Shown one piece after another: positions 8,073 to 16,833 of a stretch of DNA of 64,000 nt (the first letter of the stretch is position 1; every line of letters starts with the position of its first letter). This DNA is from Verrucomicrobiia bacterium (GTDB lineage Bacteria > Verrucomicrobiota > Verrucomicrobiia > Limisphaerales > UBA11358). The translations under genes were made by a program, and so were the position numbers. Below the pieces are notes generated by a model, which saw only the letters and a program-made list of their open reading frames with translations, had not been told where the DNA came from and searched no databases. The stretch is taken from the NCBI GenBank assembly GCA_031290985.1, contig JARLJW010000098.1:1-64000 (forward strand), given 5' to 3'.

Positions 8073-11000
8073 ATGTCACGCTTTGCCATCCGCCTGCCGT
8101 ATCTCATCATCGTCATCTGCCTTATCACCTGCGTGGTGGGGGTGACCAGCCTGGTGCGCATGCCGGTCGATCTGTTTCCGCCCATCAAAATCCCCGTCGT
8201 GGTGGTCGCGACCTTTTTTAACGGCATGCCGCCCGAGCAGATTGAGACGGACATCACCGGTCGGTTTGAACGTTTTTTCACGCTCGCCAGCGGGGTGGAT
8301 CACATCGAATCCCGTTCACTGCCCGGGGTGAGCCTCATCAAAATTTATTTTCAACCCGGCTACAATGCCGACTCCGCCGTGACCAGCATCGGCAACCTGG
8401 CGATGGCGGACTTGCGTAAACTGCCGCCCGGCACCCTGCCGCCGGTCGTTCTGCAATTTGATGCCTCGAGCCTCCCGGTATGTTTGATCACGCTGAAGGG
8501 CGAAGGGCTGAACGAGGCGAAGCTCCGCGACCTCGGCCAGTTTGACGTGCGCAACCAGGTCGCCAACGTTCCGGGCGCTTCGGTGCCGCAGCCGTTCGGC
8601 GGACGCTACCGGCAGATCATGGTTTATGTGGACCCGCTAAAATTGGAATCGCACCAGCTCAGCGTCATGGACGTCGTCCGCACGGTGAACAACGCCAACC
8701 TGATTCTGCCCGCCGGCGACGTGAAGATCGGGCCTTACGACTACAACCTATATGTCAACAGCCAGATTGACGCGTTGAAGGACATCAACCGGATTCCGTT
8801 GAAAACCATCGGCAATGCTTCGGTGCTCGTAGGCGATGTCGGCCACGCGGTGGATGGTTCGCAAATCCAATACAACGTCGTGCGGGTGGACGGCCAGCCA
8901 TCCGTTTATCTGCCGGTCCTCAAACAAGGCGGCGATGCCAATACCATCGCCGTCGTGGACGGCATCAAGACCGCGGTCGCCAACTTGTTTGACGTGCCGA
9001 AACAACTCGTGTCCAAGGTGGTTTTTGACCAGTCGGTTTTCGTGCGCAACGCCATTGAAAATCTCGTCCACGAAGGTTTGATCGGACTGGTGTTGACCGG
9101 CCTGATGATTCTGGTTTTTCTTGGCAGCCTGCGCGCCACCCTCGCGGTGTTTCTTTCCATTCCGCTGTCCGCGCTCGCGGCATTCATCGCGCTGTCCATG
9201 GGCAACGGCACCATCAACGCGATGATCCTGGGCGGACTGGCGCTGGCGTTTTCGCGGCTGATTGACAATTCCGTCGTCGTGCTTGAAAACATTTTCCGCC
9301 ACCTGGAAATGGGCGAGGCGCCCGAAGTCGCCGCCGAACGCGGCGGCCGGGAAGTTGCGCTGCCGGTGCTCGCCGCCACGCTGACGACGGCCATTGTGTT
9401 TTTTCCGGTCATCTTCCTCTACGGCGTGAGCAAATTCCTGTTCATGGCGCTGGCGTCGTCGGTGATCCTTTCGCTGTTTGCCTCATACGTGGTCGCCATG
9501 ACGGTGGTGCCGTTGTTTTGCGCGAAATTGATTCGCGGCCATCAGGAACACAAGGAGGTCGGGCATTCCGAAACTGGCGAATCGAAACCGCTGGGCTGGC
9601 TGGAACGTTTCAACGTGTGGTTTAACCACAAGTTCAACCAGATGTTGAATCGCTACGAAAGCGTTTTGAACCGGGCGCTGCTGCGTCCGCTGGCCACGGT
9701 GCTGGGCATCACGGGCATTTTTGTTTTAAGCCTTGGTCTTTATCCGCTCATCGGCGAGGCGTACTTCCCGCGCACCGACCCCGGCCAGTTTGTCATCAAC
9801 CTCAAGGCCGCCACCGGCACGCGGATCGAACTCACCGACCAACTGGTGCAGCAGGCGGAACAAATCGTCCGCGAAAGCGTGCCCACGAATGATTTGAAAA
9901 TCATCGTCTCAAACATCGGCGTCACGCCCGGTTTCTCCTCGATCTACACTCCAAATTCCGGCCCGCACACGGCGTTCATTCAAGTCGGACTGAATGCGGG
10001 CCATCATTTGAGCAGTTTTGAATGCATGGACCTCGTCCGGGCGCGGCTGAAAAAGGAGCTGCCTCAGGTTGCCGCCTACTTCCAGACCGGCGGGTTGGTG
10101 GATGCGATCCTGAATCTCGGCATGCCTGCGCCCCTGGACATCCAGGTCGCCGGCAACAATCTGGAGGCCACGCACGAGATCGCGGCGGAAATCGCCCGCC
10201 AAGCCTTGGCGTTGCCGGCGGTCAGCGACGTGCTGGTGCCGCAGGACATCGATTATCCCGCGCTGCAACTGGATATTGACCGGCTGCGTACTTCCGAACT
10301 GGGCTTGAACGAAAAAGAAGTGGTTGGTGACGTGATCACGGCGCTGACCTCCGACCAGATGATTGCTCCCAGCTTTTGGGTGGATCCTAAAAGCGGCAAC
10401 GATTACATGCTCACTGTCCAGTATCCGGAAGGTTTCGTGAAGAATTTAGCCGACCTGTCGTCCATCCCGGTGCGCGGCGAAAATTCGGCGCATCCTACGC
10501 GGCTCGACACGTTGAGCGCCATCCATCACCGCACCGCGCCGACCGAGGTCGACCATTATCAATTGCGCCGGGAAATGGATGTTTATGTTTCGCCCAAGAA
10601 CGAGGACCTCGGCCAGGTTTTGAAAGGCGTCAATAAAATCGTGGCGGAGATGAAGCTGCCCTCGAATGTCCGCGTGGTTGTGCGCGGCTCGGCTCACGCC
10701 ATGCAGGTTTCGTTTCGCAGCTTTGGCCTCGGCCTGATTCTGGCCACCGTGCTGGTTTATCTGATCCTCGTCGCGCAGTTCAAATCGTTCATGGATCCGC
10801 TGCTGATTTTGCTCGCCGTGCCAACCGGCTTGACCGGCGTGCTGATCATTCTTTTTGCCACCGGCACCACGCTCAATGTCATGTCGCTGATGGGCATTGT
10901 GATGATGGTCGGCATCGTGGTTTCGAACAGCATCCTCATCGTGGAATTTACCAACCGGCTGCGCGAAGAGGGCCGGCCGCTGCGCGAGGCGGTTTCGCTG

Positions 11001-11231
11001 GCCTGCCGTGTGCGTCTGCGCCCGGTGCTGATGACTTCACTGGCCACGCTCATCGGTTTGATCCCGATGGCGGCCAAACTCGGGACCGGCAGCGAAGCGT
11101 ACGCGCCGTTGGCGCGCGCCATTATTGGCGGGTTGGCTGTCTCGGTGGTGCTCACCGTTTTCATAGTGCCGGCGGCGTATTTCATTTTGTATCGCCGCCG
11201 GGAGCCTGCGGTAAAAGCAATTTCGCCGTGA
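8073..11231 (+). CDS. RND efflux permease (AcrB/CzcA-like)
   Basis: 1052 residues, a full-length RND permease. TM1 is near residues 9-27, a large periplasmic loop follows to about 325, TM2-6 span about 330-480, a second loop runs about 560-870, and the final helices carry GIVVSNSILIVEFTNRLREE and LRPVLMTSLATLIGLIPMA. In TM4 the usual Asp-Asp proton-relay pair appears as D398-N399 (SRLIDNSVVVLEN). The lysine found in AcrB TM10 is replaced by serine, as I recall from several related subfamilies. Substrate (drug, solvent or metal) cannot be assigned. It follows the RraA-like gene by 12 bases and overlaps the TolC frame. Confidence 0.93.
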   Translation: MSRFAIRLPYLIIVICLITCVVGVTSLVRMPVDLFPPIKIPVVVVATFFNGMPPEQIETDITGRFERFFTLASGVDHIESRSLPGVSLIKIYFQPGYNADSAVTSIGNLAMADLRKLPPGTLPPVVLQFDASSLPVCLITLKGEGLNEAKLRDLGQFDVRNQVANVPGASVPQPFGGRYRQIMVYVDPLKLESHQLSVMDVVRTVNNANLILPAGDVKIGPYDYNLYVNSQIDALKDINRIPLKTIGNASVLVGDVGHAVDGSQIQYNVVRVDGQPSVYLPVLKQGGDANTIAVVDGIKTAVANLFDVPKQLVSKVVFDQSVFVRNAIENLVHEGLIGLVLTGLMILVFLGSLRATLAVFLSIPLSALAAFIALSMGNGTINAMILGGLALAFSRLIDNSVVVLENIFRHLEMGEAPEVAAERGGREVALPVLAATLTTAIVFFPVIFLYGVSKFLFMALASSVILSLFASYVVAMTVVPLFCAKLIRGHQEHKEVGHSETGESKPLGWLERFNVWFNHKFNQMLNRYESVLNRALLRPLATVLGITGIFVLSLGLYPLIGEAYFPRTDPGQFVINLKAATGTRIELTDQLVQQAEQIVRESVPTNDLKIIVSNIGVTPGFSSIYTPNSGPHTAFIQVGLNAGHHLSSFECMDLVRARLKKELPQVAAYFQTGGLVDAILNLGMPAPLDIQVAGNNLEATHEIAAEIARQALALPAVSDVLVPQDIDYPALQLDIDRLRTSELGLNEKEVVGDVITALTSDQMIAPSFWVDPKSGNDYMLTVQYPEGFVKNLADLSSIPVRGENSAHPTRLDTLSAIHHRTAPTEVDHYQLRREMDVYVSPKNEDLGQVLKGVNKIVAEMKLPSNVRVVVRGSAHAMQVSFRSFGLGLILATVLVYLILVAQFKSFMDPLLILLAVPTGLTGVLIILFATGTTLNVMSLMGIVMMVGIVVSNSILIVEFTNRLREEGRPLREAVSLACRVRLRPVLMTSLATLIGLIPMAAKLGTGSEAYAPLARAIIGGLAVSVVLTVFIVPAAYFILYRRREPAVKAISP

Positions 11232-11242
11232 AGAATATTTGC

Positions 11243-12544
11243 ATGAAACGATTCCTCCCAGTCCTGGCAATCTGCGTCGCTTGTGCCGGCAGCCTTTATG
11301 CCGGCGGCGCGACCAATGCGTTTCCCGTTCTGACCCTGGAAGCCGCCCAAAAACTGGCCTTGCAGAATCACCCGCAAATCTCGGCGGCAAATTATCGGGT
11401 GCTGGCCGCCCGGGAAGCGGTGAAGGAGGCGCGGGCCGGATTCTTTCCCAACGCTAATCTTTATGCGAACGGTGTGGCGGCGGGTTCGGATAATACACGC
11501 ATCCTGGCCGGCGGCCTGAATAATCCGAGCGTTTTCGACCGGACTGCCGGCGGGCTGGCGGTGAGCCAGCTTATCACCGATTTCGGACACACGGCCAATC
11601 TTGCAGCCAGCTCCCGATTCCAGGCCCAGGCGGAGAACGAAAACGCCAACGCCACGCGCGAAGATGTATTGCTGCGGGTGGAGGTCGGTTATTTCAGCGC
11701 ACTGGAGGCGCAGGCGATCTTGCAGGTCGCGCAAAAGACTTTTGACACGCGACAATTGCTCTCCGATCAGGTGACTCTGCTGGCATCGAACAAACTCAAA
11801 TCTGAACTTGATGTGAGCTTCGCCCGCATCGCCTTGGAGGAGGGGAGATTGCTGATGGAGCGGGCGCAAAATGATGCCCGCGCCGCCATGACCTCGCTTT
11901 CGACCTCGCTTGGTTTGCACGAGCCGAAACAATTTGAACTCATCGAGCAATCACCCACCGACTTTTCGATCACCAACGACGTCTCCAGGCTGGTCCAAAC
12001 CGCGCTGTCGCAACGACCGGAATTGCTCAGCCTCAGGGCCGAACACGATGCCGCGCTCCGGTTTGCCCGGTCACAACGGGACTCGCGGTTGCCAACCGTT
12101 TCGGCCGTCGGTGTGATGGGCGATGCGCCTTCTCATGACAGCCACCTGCCGGATCATTATGCCGCGGGCGGCATCCAACTGAGCCTGCCATTGTTTGCAG
12201 GAGGTTTATACACTGCCCGGCAGCATGCGGCGGAATACCAGGCGCAGTCCGACGATGAACTGCTCCGCTCCGCCGAGGATAATATCGTGCGCGATGTGCA
12301 TATTGGCTGGTTGAATGTGAACAACGCCCTGGAGCAGCTTCAAACCACGGAACAACTCGTCCGGAATTCCGCCGAGGCGTATGACTTGGCCGAGGCGCGT
12401 TATAAAATCGGCAGCAGTTCCATCGTGGAATTGAGCCAGGCCCAGCTCAGCCTGACTTCGGCTCAAATCGCCGATGCCAATGCCCGCTACAACGTGCTCA
12501 TCCAGCAGGCCAATCTGAATCACGCAGTCGGCGCACTGCGCTGA
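11243..12544 (+). CDS. TolC-family outer-membrane efflux protein
   Basis: 433 residues. A signal peptide (MKRFLPVLAICVACAGSLYA) is followed by two outer-membrane efflux repeats: LEAAQKLALQNHPQISAANY opens the first, and SRLVQTALSQRPELLSLRAE opens the second. Coiled-coil helices and the characteristic C-terminal ALEQLQTTEQLVRNSAEAYD...YKIGSSSIVELSQAQ complete it. It forms the outer channel of the pump encoded upstream. An in-frame GTG at 11228 overlaps the permease stop (GTGA) and may be the true coupled start, adding five residues before the signal. Confidence 0.92.
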   Translation: MKRFLPVLAICVACAGSLYAGGATNAFPVLTLEAAQKLALQNHPQISAANYRVLAAREAVKEARAGFFPNANLYANGVAAGSDNTRILAGGLNNPSVFDRTAGGLAVSQLITDFGHTANLAASSRFQAQAENENANATREDVLLRVEVGYFSALEAQAILQVAQKTFDTRQLLSDQVTLLASNKLKSELDVSFARIALEEGRLLMERAQNDARAAMTSLSTSLGLHEPKQFELIEQSPTDFSITNDVSRLVQTALSQRPELLSLRAEHDAALRFARSQRDSRLPTVSAVGVMGDAPSHDSHLPDHYAAGGIQLSLPLFAGGLYTARQHAAEYQAQSDDELLRSAEDNIVRDVHIGWLNVNNALEQLQTTEQLVRNSAEAYDLAEARYKIGSSSIVELSQAQLSLTSAQIADANARYNVLIQQANLNHAVGALR

Positions 12545-12563
12545 TGCAGTTTGCCTGGCCAAA

Positions 12564-12605
12564 TTTCTGAACGGATTTTAATCCGGCGTTCAAGACGTTT
12601 TAATG
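12564..12605 (+). promoter_or_regulatory. 11-bp-period box, copy B
   Basis: TTTCTGAACGGA, then TTTTAATC at 12576, CGTTCAAG in the middle unit and TTTTAATG at 12598, 22 bp later. It ends 23 bases before the lipoprotein start at 12629. With copies A and C it defines the consensus. Confidence 0.65.
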
Positions 12606-12628
12606 GCACGCGACTAAATTGTACCATC

Positions 12629-13129
12629 ATGAAAACCATATTTTTCACTCTTATTGGCGCCGGTGGCATTGCGTTGTTGGCAGGGTGCGCGTCGCCGCCG
12701 GTCGCGGTTTCACCCGTTGGCCCGGAACCGGAAAAACATGTTGTTACGGCTGGGACGGGCTATTTGCAGGTTTATAGTGACACGGAAACGCACGTCATCG
12801 GTGACGGCCTGCCTTACTATCCGCACACCGGCTACAACATCTATGATCAAAGCGGGGCGCGCGTAAAATTTGTGCCCAACCATATTGGCAACATGGATGA
12901 GTCGCCCACCCTGGTTGCCGTGCCAGCGGGGGACTATAACGTGGTGGCCCAGTCCTCGGCCTACGGGCGGGTCACCGTGCCGGTGGTGATTGAAGGGGGC
13001 CGCAAAACGGTCATCCATCTTGACCGCCGCTGGGAGGCCACAAAAAACGTTGCCTCCAACGACCTGGTTCGCCTGCCTGATGGCGAAGTCATCGGGTGGA
13101 GTGGTGCGACCGCACAGTCATCGCAATAA
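12629..13129 (+). CDS. Predicted lipoprotein, paralogue 2 of 3
   Basis: 166 residues with a lipobox signal (GGIALLAGCAS; Cys near residue 18). The mature domain has VGPEPEKH, YLQVYSDTE, GYNIYDQSGARVKFVPNH, NMDE, VPAGDYNVVAQSSAYGRV, VPVVIEGGRKTVIHLD and ends LVRLPDGEVIGWSGAT. The next gene repeats nearly every one of these segments and the protein at 1333-1836 many of them. A PEGA/regulatory-like beta-sandwich is inferred from strand pattern; function is unknown. Box copy B lies just upstream, and gene 3 follows after 37 bases, so a two-gene unit under that box is likely. Confidence 0.78.
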   Translation: MKTIFFTLIGAGGIALLAGCASPPVAVSPVGPEPEKHVVTAGTGYLQVYSDTETHVIGDGLPYYPHTGYNIYDQSGARVKFVPNHIGNMDESPTLVAVPAGDYNVVAQSSAYGRVTVPVVIEGGRKTVIHLDRRWEATKNVASNDLVRLPDGEVIGWSGATAQSSQ

Positions 13130-13166
13130 ACGTGATTAAACTTACATCTCCAAGCCAGCCATACAT

Positions 13167-13676
13167 ATGAGGTTCCCGAACACGGTATTTGTGGGCGCAG
13201 CCAGCCTGCCGCTCTTGATGGGTTGCAACTCCACTCCGGTCGTCCTTCCGCCCGTCGGTCCGGAGCCGGCCGGCCACGCTGCGAAAAGCTTAAAAGGCTA
13301 TTTGCAGGTGTTCAGCGCGACGGAGAAATCACCCCCGGTTGCCAGTGATGACACTACATTTTTCAACCTCCACTCGGGGTACGACATCCATGACGAGTCC
13401 GGTCGCACCGTCCGCTTTGTGCCAAACCACGCTTCCAACATGGATGAATGGCCGGATCAGGTCGCTCTGCCCGCCGGCACCTACAGCATCGTGGCCGAGT
13501 CGGCATGTTGTGGACAGGTCAGCGTACCGGTGGTCATTCAAGCCGGCCAGACCACGGTTGTTCATCTGGATCGGAACTGGTTTCCACCAGCCAATGTTCC
13601 CGCCGGCCGCCTGATCCATCTCCCCGATGGGGAAGCGGTGGGTTGGAGCGGCGCGACTGCGGCGTCTTCAGAATGA
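13167..13676 (+). CDS. Predicted lipoprotein, paralogue 3 of 3
   Basis: 169 residues, a close relative of the preceding gene. It has a signal with LLMGCNS lipobox, then VGPEPAGH, YLQVFSATE, GYDIHDESGRTVRFVPNH, NMDE, LPAGTYSIVAES, VSVPVVIQAGQTTVVHLDRN, and RLIHLPDGEAVGWSGAT. It probably arose by tandem duplication. It is anchored in an outer or inner leaflet of the envelope; no catalytic residues are evident. It converges with the aspartyl protease gene, with 12 bases between the stops. Confidence 0.78.
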   Translation: MRFPNTVFVGAASLPLLMGCNSTPVVLPPVGPEPAGHAAKSLKGYLQVFSATEKSPPVASDDTTFFNLHSGYDIHDESGRTVRFVPNHASNMDEWPDQVALPAGTYSIVAESACCGQVSVPVVIQAGQTTVVHLDRNWFPPANVPAGRLIHLPDGEAVGWSGATAASSE

Positions 13677-13688
13677 AGTCCGTCGGCC

Positions 13689-14846
13689 CTAAATGGCCTG
13701 TTTCAAGGTGAGCTCAATCCGTAGTGCTTCCTCCCCGCGTTTGAGTTGCAACGTGACGGTATCCCCGTCGCTGGATTTCAGCATTCGGCGTATCGCCCTC
13801 ATGGTCATGTCCGCCGCGCTCTGACCGTTCACAACCTCAATGACATCACCTGGCTTGATGCCCTGGGCCGCCGCCGGGCTGTTTTCATCCACGGAATACA
13901 CGATGGTCGTATCGCCTTGCCGGAGCAGATGCAGGCCGCTCATATCCTCCTTGTCGGGAGTTGAAAATCTTTGGCCGGGTTCGAGATAGAGCATCTGGTC
14001 CGGAAAATCGAACACCACGGCATGCCGCCGGAAGAAGCCAAGACCAAGATGGGATGGATCGGCCGGGTTGCGGATGTAGGTCGCGTGCAAGTTGGTGTAC
14101 GCCAGCCCTTCGACGGCCAGCTTGTCCAAAACCTCGATTTTACTTTGAGCCGTCTGATTTCCCATTCCGGCAACCGTGGCATTGAACCCATTGGCTCCAG
14201 CGGCCGCAAACACCTTCTGCCACTCTTCAGGATTCAGTGAAACGGAACTGTTGTCCCCGGTATCCACCAGCAAGTCGATCGGCCCGGCGTGGTTGGCTGA
14301 TGCTTCCACCATGTAGTGGTGGTCAAACCGTTTGAGCGGGATGGCGACATAGGTGTTCTTTACCACGGCCGGCACTTCGCTGCTCAATGAAACCGTTTGC
14401 CGGTCGAAGTCGATTTGGACGATGTTTTTGGACAGAAAATCCATGCCCAAGATGCCGTCGCAGGGCTGTCCGCTGATGAGGCGGGCCATCTTCAGATCCA
14501 AGCTCGTGATATTCCGCAAGCCCAGCGGTTTCCCGGCGATGGAAATGTCCGGGCAATGGAAATAGGATTGAAGCACGTTGGTTCCCAGCGGTGTCTGGGC
14601 ATTGATCGGCGTGGCAGTTTTACCAAGATAGGGCTGATACTTGGAGTCGATGGCGGAAAGCGTGAAACCGGTATCCAGCAAGAAATAAAGCGTCCGCCCG
14701 AAGGCCGATACGGGAACCCGCACCATGACTCCGTCATCGTATAATTTGACCGGCTGACCGGATTGGATTGCGGAATACAAGGTTCCGTGTGCCAAACCCA
14801 CGGCGAGCGCGGTTGCAATCATGAGAAATATCGCTGGGCGTAACAT
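13689..14846 (-). CDS. Secreted aspartyl protease with PDZ domain
   Basis: 385 residues. A signal peptide (AIFLMIATALAVGLAHG) precedes two retropepsin-like halves. The first has the catalytic D58-T59-G60 motif (YFLLDTGFTLSAID); the second has IDLLVDTGDNSSVSL. A C-terminal PDZ domain follows (VYSVDENSPAAAQGIKPGDVIEVVNG). Periplasmic clan-AA proteases with PDZ domains are common in Verrucomicrobiota and Acidobacteria, usually with unknown substrates. The start was chosen at the methionine just before the signal peptide rather than 19 codons upstream. It is divergent from the porin gene across a 301-base spacer containing box copy C. Confidence 0.88.
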   Translation of the reverse strand: MLRPAIFLMIATALAVGLAHGTLYSAIQSGQPVKLYDDGVMVRVPVSAFGRTLYFLLDTGFTLSAIDSKYQPYLGKTATPINAQTPLGTNVLQSYFHCPDISIAGKPLGLRNITSLDLKMARLISGQPCDGILGMDFLSKNIVQIDFDRQTVSLSSEVPAVVKNTYVAIPLKRFDHHYMVEASANHAGPIDLLVDTGDNSSVSLNPEEWQKVFAAAGANGFNATVAGMGNQTAQSKIEVLDKLAVEGLAYTNLHATYIRNPADPSHLGLGFFRRHAVVFDFPDQMLYLEPGQRFSTPDKEDMSGLHLLRQGDTTIVYSVDENSPAAAQGIKPGDVIEVVNGQSAADMTMRAIRRMLKSSDGDTVTLQLKRGEEALRIELTLKQAI

Positions 14847-15147
14847 GTTGGACACGCAATTGTAACTTCCCCGGGTTTCTTGTCTTAAAACCGGCCTTTT
14901 CACGCCCTTAAAACTGGCGGATTCACCGGTTTAAAGCGGGGCGCTTCATGCCTGCTGAACTCTGTAACAAAGCGGGTCGGATGGGAACTTCCTGAATGAA
15001 TTTTAATCTTCGTTCAATCTTACTTTAATGAATTCGTTACAAAGTCTGCCGCCGACAACAGAACCGGCCATAAACCAGCAAAGCTAAATGCGGTCTCGCA
15101 AGTCCGGCTTGGTGGTTTTGTGCGAATTCGAAATCGTTAAACTGAAA
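14847..15147. other. Divergent spacer, protease / porin
   Basis: A 301-base spacer without a gene. It holds box copy C at 14989-15030, followed by CGTTACAAAG, which could include a -10-like TTACAA. It also holds AT-rich sequence before the porin start. Confidence 0.5.
14989..15030 (+). promoter_or_regulatory. 11-bp-period box, copy C
   Basis: TTCCTGAATGAA, then TTTTAATC at 15001, GTTCAATC at 15012 and CTTTAATG at 15023. Three tandem units at exact 11-bp spacing make it the clearest copy. It is 118 bases before the porin start. Confidence 0.68.
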
Positions 15148-16599
15148 ATGATAAATACCTCAAAAGAGACAAAGCATCGGAATGCAGGCAGGAACAGCAA
15201 CGCCGGTCCGGGCAATCCGCTGCCCAAGGCGATGATTGCCGGGGCTGCCACGCTGGCAATGCTTGCGAGCGGCCGGGCGCATGCGCAGTCGGCGGATGCG
15301 TTGATCGACAAGCTGGTGGCCAAGGGGATTTTGACGGCAAAGGAGGCGGAAGATCTGCGCGACGAGTCGGACAAGAATTTCACCACGGCGTTCCAGACCA
15401 AAATGGGCATGCCGGACTGGGTGACCGGTTACAAGTTGAGCGGCGATTTTCGCGGGCGGTTTGAACAGTATTCCAGTTACAACCAGGCGATGGTTGACCG
15501 GACCCGAATCCGCTACCGGCTCCGGTTCGGTATAACGATGAACATGCTGGACAACTTCGAAGCCGGCTTCCGTTTGGGCAGCGGCGACGTGGCCAAGGGC
15601 TATAACACCGCCACGCCCCTCTCGAACAGCAGCACGTTCCAGGATAATTTCAGCAAGAAGGATGTTTTCATCGATACGGCGTATGGCAAATGGACGGCCG
15701 TGAATTCTGGCGGCTGGCTCGTGTCGGCCACGGTCGGGAAGATGGACATCCCGTTCTCGTTCACGCCGATGGTGCTGGACCAGGACCTCACGCCGGAAGG
15801 GGCGGTAATCCAATCGGCCTGGAACATCAACGATAACCACACCTTGTCACTCAATGCCGGGGCGTTTGTGCTGGATGAAGAATCCGGCTCGGTACATGAC
15901 CCGTTCATGTACGGCGGGCAATTTTTGTGGAAAGCCAAGTGGACGGATAAACTGTCGACCACCCTGGGCGTGGGCGGATTTGCCATCGTCAACCAGGATC
16001 AGCTCACCACCGCCAACGTGCCGTATATCAACCAAGGCAATACCCGGATTCCATTTACGCCGGCCCGGCCCCCGGGCTCGCCAACCATGTATGTTTTGCA
16101 AAATAAATACACCCCCGTGATTGCCGATGCCAGTGCCACCTACACTTTGGACAGCTTCCCATTATACAACGGGGCTTTCCCCATCAAGGTTGGCGGCGAA
16201 TACATGAACAACGTCAGCACATCCCAAAACAACACCGGGTATTGGGTGGGCGTGCAGTTCGGCAAATCCGGCACCAAAAAGACCTGGGATATCTCTTACC
16301 GTTACGAATATCTGCAATCGGATGCCTGGTACGATCAGCTCGTCGATGACGACAACGTGGCGTTCTATCCGGGCGACTACCCGGGCGCAAACAGCAGCTA
16401 TGGAACTTACGGCGGCACGAACATCAAGGGGCACCTGGTCAAATTTAACTATTCGTTCACGGACTCCGTGACGTTCACCGTGACCTGCTACATCAACGAC
16501 CTGATCAGCCTCAACGGCCTGCAAGCCGACCCGTTCGTTCCTGACCATAAAACCAGTTCCATGATCCACATCATGGCCGATATAAATTGGCTGTTCTGA
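15148..16599 (+). CDS. Putative porin (Porin_5 type)
   Basis: 483 residues: a signal region (MIAGAATLAMLASGRAHAQS), a short helical stretch (ADALIDKLVAKGILTAKEAE, typical of outer-membrane porins with an N-terminal coiled segment), and then an amphipathic beta-barrel with alternating strands (TRIRYRLRFGITMNML, FEAGFRLGSGD, WLVSATVGKMDIPF, YEYLQSDAWY) ending in the aromatic ...INWLF. The content matches the putative porin family PF16930. It probably forms an outer-membrane channel; substrate unknown. Box copy C precedes it and a strong terminator follows. Confidence 0.85.
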   Translation: MINTSKETKHRNAGRNSNAGPGNPLPKAMIAGAATLAMLASGRAHAQSADALIDKLVAKGILTAKEAEDLRDESDKNFTTAFQTKMGMPDWVTGYKLSGDFRGRFEQYSSYNQAMVDRTRIRYRLRFGITMNMLDNFEAGFRLGSGDVAKGYNTATPLSNSSTFQDNFSKKDVFIDTAYGKWTAVNSGGWLVSATVGKMDIPFSFTPMVLDQDLTPEGAVIQSAWNINDNHTLSLNAGAFVLDEESGSVHDPFMYGGQFLWKAKWTDKLSTTLGVGGFAIVNQDQLTTANVPYINQGNTRIPFTPARPPGSPTMYVLQNKYTPVIADASATYTLDSFPLYNGAFPIKVGGEYMNNVSTSQNNTGYWVGVQFGKSGTKKTWDISYRYEYLQSDAWYDQLVDDDNVAFYPGDYPGANSSYGTYGGTNIKGHLVKFNYSFTDSVTFTVTCYINDLISLNGLQADPFVPDHKTSSMIHIMADINWLF

Positions 16600-16629
16600 G
16601 AAATTGGCTGTTCTGAGTTTGGCCGGATC

Positions 16630-16668
16630 GCGAAGAAACCCCCGTTCTCTGAACGGGGGTTTCTTCGC
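16630..16668 (+). terminator. Strong hairpin terminator after porin
   Basis: A perfect 18-bp stem, GCGAAGAAACCCCCGTTC / GAACGGGGGTTTCTTCGC, with a TCT loop, 30 bases after the porin stop. There is no long U run, but the stem is very stable. It also separates the region from the tRNA-Pro gene. Confidence 0.7.
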
Positions 16669-16693
16669 TAGACTAAAGAAAATCCTTTAAAAA

Positions 16694-16771
16694 TGGTCGG
16701 GGTGGGGAGATTTGAACTCCCGACCTCTTGCACCCCAAGCAAGCGCGCTAGCCAGGCTACGCTACACCCCG
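16694..16771 (-). tRNA. tRNA-Pro (anticodon GGG)
   Basis: The minus strand folds as a complete tRNA: acceptor CGGGGTG / CACCCCG, discriminator A, encoded CCA; anticodon stem CTTGC / GCAAG with loop TTGGGGT, giving anticodon GGG; T-arm with GTTCAAATC. Its 3' 24 bases recur at 764-787. The complement strand can be read as a frame beginning MVGVGRFELPTS, a well-known spurious annotation over tRNAs. Confidence 0.95.
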
Positions 16772-16833
16772 AACCACTGGAGGACGAATCATACCGGTTC
16801 GCCGCGCAGATTCAATGCCTGATTTGGATTGAT

